Assembly: GCA_947499975.1 (NCBI GenBank)
Contig: CANMQE010000005.1
Location: 22,773-86,772, forward strand
Origin: an uncultured Sphingomonadaceae bacterium
Lineage (GTDB): Bacteria > Pseudomonadota > Alphaproteobacteria > Sphingomonadales > Sphingomonadaceae
Length of the DNA: 64,000 bases
Direction of reading: 5' to 3'
Shown here: positions 61,552 to 64,000 of the stretch, one piece after another
How the letters are laid out: every line of letters begins with the position of its first letter
Position numbering within the stretch: position 1 is the stretch's first letter
Position numbers and translations under genes: made by a program
Notes under the pieces: generated by a model
The model's database searches: none
What the model saw: only the letters and a program-made list of their open reading frames with translations
What the model was told of the DNA's origin: nothing

Positions 61552-62118
61552 ATGACAGCCATGACGGTGAACGAGCGTCCTGTCGATTTCGACATGGACC
61601 CAGATACCCCGCTGCTGCACGCGCTTCGCGATGCGGCCAATCTGACCGGCAGCAAGTATGGCTGCGGCGTGGGCGATTGCGGTGCGTGCATGGTGCTGGT
61701 GGATGGAGAGGCGCTGCGCAGCTGCCTCATCACCATCGGCGAGGCGGAGGGGCGCTTTATCACCACGATCGAGGGGTTGTCGCGCGATCGCAGCCATCCG
61801 GTGCAGCAGGCGCTGGTGGCGGAACAGGCGATCCAGTGCGGTTTCTGCACGCCGGGCATCGCCATCGCGGCCGCCAGCCTGCTGCGCAGCAACCCCGACC
61901 CGACCGAGGACCAGATCCGTGACGCCATCCCGAACCTGTGCCGCTGCGGGGTTTATCCACGGCTGGTGCGCGCCGTACAGCGCGCGGGGCGCGTTTCGCG
62001 TCGGCGTGAAACGATAAGCGCCGCGCCTGCACCGGGCATAGACCCTGCAGACGCGGCGCGCACCGTCCCGGGCATGCAAGTGGAGAACCCGAGCCCGGAC
62101 GATGCAGAAGCGCAGTAG
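61552..62118 (+). CDS. Orphan 2Fe-2S subunit of a molybdenum hydroxylase (xanthine dehydrogenase family)
   Basis: A 188-residue protein with a ferredoxin-type cluster site YGCGVGDCGACMVL and RSCL, and a second cluster site CGFCTPG and NLCRCGVYPRL. The C-terminal 40 residues (RRRETISAAPAPG onward) are an extra polar tail. No molybdopterin subunit gene is adjacent: an aldolase lies upstream and a TonB receptor converges downstream. The large subunit must be elsewhere, possibly the IorB-type gene at 12.5-14.7 kb, although that already has its own small subunit. Confidence 0.85.
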   Translation: MTAMTVNERPVDFDMDPDTPLLHALRDAANLTGSKYGCGVGDCGACMVLVDGEALRSCLITIGEAEGRFITTIEGLSRDRSHPVQQALVAEQAIQCGFCTPGIAIAAASLLRSNPDPTEDQIRDAIPNLCRCGVYPRLVRAVQRAGRVSRRRETISAAPAPGIDPADAARTVPGMQVENPSPDDAEAQ

Positions 62119-62121
62119 CCT

Positions 62122-64000
62122 CTAGAAGCGCAACCTCGCCCCGATGCTGGCATTCAGCGGTGCGCCCGGCTGGATATTGTTGTCGCCATGCGCGCTGGGG
62201 TAATAATCCTCGTCTAACAGGTTCTCCACGTTCAGCTGCAGAGAAATTGCGTCCGTGGCTTCGTAGAACACGGCGGCATCCACGCGTGTATAGCTTGGCA
62301 GCACCACATTGTTGCTGAGGCTGGCGAACTGCTTCGAAAGATGCGTCAGCCCGGCACCGAAGCCCAGCCGATCCGTCACGTCGTAACGCGCCCATGCCGT
62401 AACCTGGTGCTTGGGCACCTGCTGCAGTGTCGTGCCTGCAAGGGCAGATGTGGTGTCCGAGGTAATCTCGCCATCCAGATAGGCATAGCCCAAACTGATC
62501 GAGAGCCCGTCCACCGGCTCTCCGACCGCCCCCAGTTCGAACCCGTCGACTTCGCTTTCGCCCGCCAGGATAACCAGGCCGGTGTTGGCGGGATCAGGCG
62601 CGGTGGTGTTGGAGCGGGTGAGGCGGAAGATCGCCGCTGTCAGCAGCAATTCGGGATGGGGCGCCCACTTGATGCCCGCCTCGATATTCTCGAAGGTTTC
62701 GGGATCGAGAGCCTCGTCCTGCTGGCCAAGCACGGTGAACTGGTCGCCCGATTGCGGCAGGAAGCTTTCGGCATAGCTGGCGTAGATCGAGAGGTTGTCC
62801 TGCGGCTTCAGGATCGCCCCGAAACGTGGGCTCCACCGCTCGTCCACCCGCGCGCCATCGAAACTGGCGATGAAGTCGGTGCTCTCGAGATCGAAGCGAT
62901 CATAGCGCACGCCCGCCACCAGTTGCAGGATGCCGATATCAAGCTGCTCCTGCGCGTAGAACGAAAGCGTCGTCAGCTCGCTGGCGCTGGCGCGCTGCGG
63001 TTCCAGTGAGAAGGAAGGAATGCTGATCGTATCGTCCAGCGCCACTGTCACGCTGGTGTCCGCGCCGCCGTTGAACAGGGCGCGATTGCGGGTGGAATCG
63101 GTATCCTGCGAACCGAACTCGGCACCCAGCAGCATGGTATGGCCCAGCGAACCCGTTTCGAACTGGCCGACGAGATTGACCTGGCCGATCAGATTCTGCC
63201 GGTCCGTACCGCTTTCGTAACCACCCAGTCGCACGGTGGTGTCCGTGGTGCCCGAAGTCGGCACGATGTTGGCGTAGAACTTGTCGTAATCGGCGAACAT
63301 CAGGCTGGCGTTCACGCTCCACGCGCCGCTGAAATCATGTTCCAGCCGGGTACGGGCGACATGCACGGCGACATCGCTGAAATTGTAATCGCGATCGCCG
63401 AAGAAGGTCTCGTCAAAGCCCCCCAGAGGGCCGCCATCGATCGAGGGTATGCCGCGATCCACCACGCGTTCGTCATCGTCGTAGGTGTAATAGGCATACA
63501 GGCGTGTGTCCGGCCCGATCTGGGCGGAAAGCGTGGGAGAGATGCCGAAGAAGCGGCCATCGTAGAAGTCGCGGTGATTGTCGAATTCTTCGTAAGTTCC
63601 GGTCAGTCGCACCGCCAGGCTGTCGCCCGTGGGCATGTTCGCATCGCCGGTGACGGCGAACGCGCCGAAGGTATCCACCTGCGCGCCCAGCGTATATTCG
63701 GCCATGTCGAACTCGGCCACCTTGGCCACGCGGTTGATCGCGCCGCCGCCTGCGCCGCGTCCGAAGATCAGGGCGTTCGCGCCTTTCAGCACTTCCACCC
63801 GTTCAACATTATAAAGCGGGCGATAATACTGCGCATCGTCACGCAGGCCGTCGAGGTAGAAATCGGCGGTGGTTTCCTGTCCGCGGATGAATACTTCGTC
63901 GCGGTGTCCTTCGCCGGTTTCCAGGCTGACGCCCGGCACGAAGCGCAGCGCATCGTTCAGGCTGGTCACGCCCTGGTCTTCCAGCTGGTCTGCCGTGATG
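62122..64000 (-). CDS. TonB-dependent siderophore-type receptor (5' end beyond the window)
   Basis: Partial: the frame is open to base 64000 and lacks its signal and TonB box. The plug ends with VFIRGQETTADFYLDG, VERVEVLKGANALIFGRGAGGGAINRV, typical of ferric-siderophore receptors (Fiu/FhuA-like). The barrel ends with IGARLRF and a terminal Phe. Inner frame start at 63969 would lose the plug N-terminus. Iron regulation is likely, but the promoter lies outside the window. Confidence 0.87.
   Translation of the reverse strand, partial: ITADQLEDQGVTSLNDALRFVPGVSLETGEGHRDEVFIRGQETTADFYLDGLRDDAQYYRPLYNVERVEVLKGANALIFGRGAGGGAINRVAKVAEFDMAEYTLGAQVDTFGAFAVTGDANMPTGDSLAVRLTGTYEEFDNHRDFYDGRFFGISPTLSAQIGPDTRLYAYYTYDDDERVVDRGIPSIDGGPLGGFDETFFGDRDYNFSDVAVHVARTRLEHDFSGAWSVNASLMFADYDKFYANIVPTSGTTDTTVRLGGYESGTDRQNLIGQVNLVGQFETGSLGHTMLLGAEFGSQDTDSTRNRALFNGGADTSVTVALDDTISIPSFSLEPQRASASELTTLSFYAQEQLDIGILQLVAGVRYDRFDLESTDFIASFDGARVDERWSPRFGAILKPQDNLSIYASYAESFLPQSGDQFTVLGQQDEALDPETFENIEAGIKWAPHPELLLTAAIFRLTRSNTTAPDPANTGLVILAGESEVDGFELGAVGEPVDGLSISLGYAYLDGEITSDTTSALAGTTLQQVPKHQVTAWARYDVTDRLGFGAGLTHLSKQFASLSNNVVLPSYTRVDAAVFYEATDAISLQLNVENLLDEDYYPSAHGDNNIQPGAPLNASIGARLRF

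Overview
The window looks like part of the chromosome of a GC-rich alphaproteobacterium, most likely Sphingomonadales (Erythrobacteraceae- or Sphingomonadaceae-like). The basis is a complete NepR/EcfG/PhyR general stress circuit, three large TonB-dependent receptors, class I PHA synthase with a phasin, and the overall style of the proteins. The taxonomic call is inference. I saw no insertion sequence, prophage, CRISPR array or rRNA. Two tRNA genes (Thr-CGT, Cys-GCA) lie near 33.1 kb.

Layout. 1-2.4 kb: end of a cytochrome bd oxidase operon (cydA end, cydB, a 40-aa DUF2474 subunit) and a LOG-family hydrolase. 2.5-7.5 kb: TonB-C-like secreted protein, thiD-glmM, Fe superoxide dismutase and an AI-2E family exporter, the last two separated by a bidirectional terminator. 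7.6-10.3 kb: ecfG and nepR, divergent from a CHASE/HWE histidine kinase, with two overlapping back-to-back EcfG promoters between them. 10.4-15.1 kb: modABC molybdate transporter, converging on a two-subunit molybdenum hydroxylase. 15.5-23.9 kb: GH3 glycosidase, TonB receptor, MarR regulator, serine hydrolase, and a divergent PadR/DUF2306 pair. 24.3-25.5 kb: an amino-acid permease broken by an in-frame TGA and lacking a normal start codon. 25.7-32.9 kb: a sucrose-type island (ROK fructokinase, GH68 fructosyltransferase, TonB receptor, MFS importer, LacI regulator) with a palindromic operator in the divergent promoter region. 33-42 kb: tRNAs, SulP transporter, FAD oxidoreductase, PilZ protein, IlvD/Edd dehydratase with an MFS transporter, an odd winged-helix regulator and an aminotransferase. 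42.3-45.2 kb: phaC and a phasin with a histone-like N-terminal arm. 45.3-51.1 kb: clpS, lptFG, two GNAT proteins, fatty-acid desaturase. 51.1-52.9 kb: a second stress locus with an EcfG-promoter response regulator, a candidate small RNA on the minus strand, and phyR. 52.9-62.1 kb: MATE exporter, then a catabolic cluster with two alcohol dehydrogenases, an SDR, two tandem cupin dioxygenase-like proteins, MFS, VOC, class II aldolase and an orphan 2Fe-2S subunit. 62.1-64 kb: a siderophore-type TonB receptor running off the end.

How it fits together. EcfG-type promoter matches (GGAAC-N16/17-CGTT or GGTT) precede nepR-ecfG, the kinase, a receiver protein and phyR, so both stress loci appear to form one autoregulated circuit. 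The most notable item is a putative minus-strand sRNA just upstream of phyR. It has a hairpin with a C-rich loop followed by an intrinsic terminator with a U8 tail, an architecture like Caulobacter GsrN. Other things to follow up are a possible second translation start inside the phasin, the twin operator of the sucrose island and the tandem cupin cluster.
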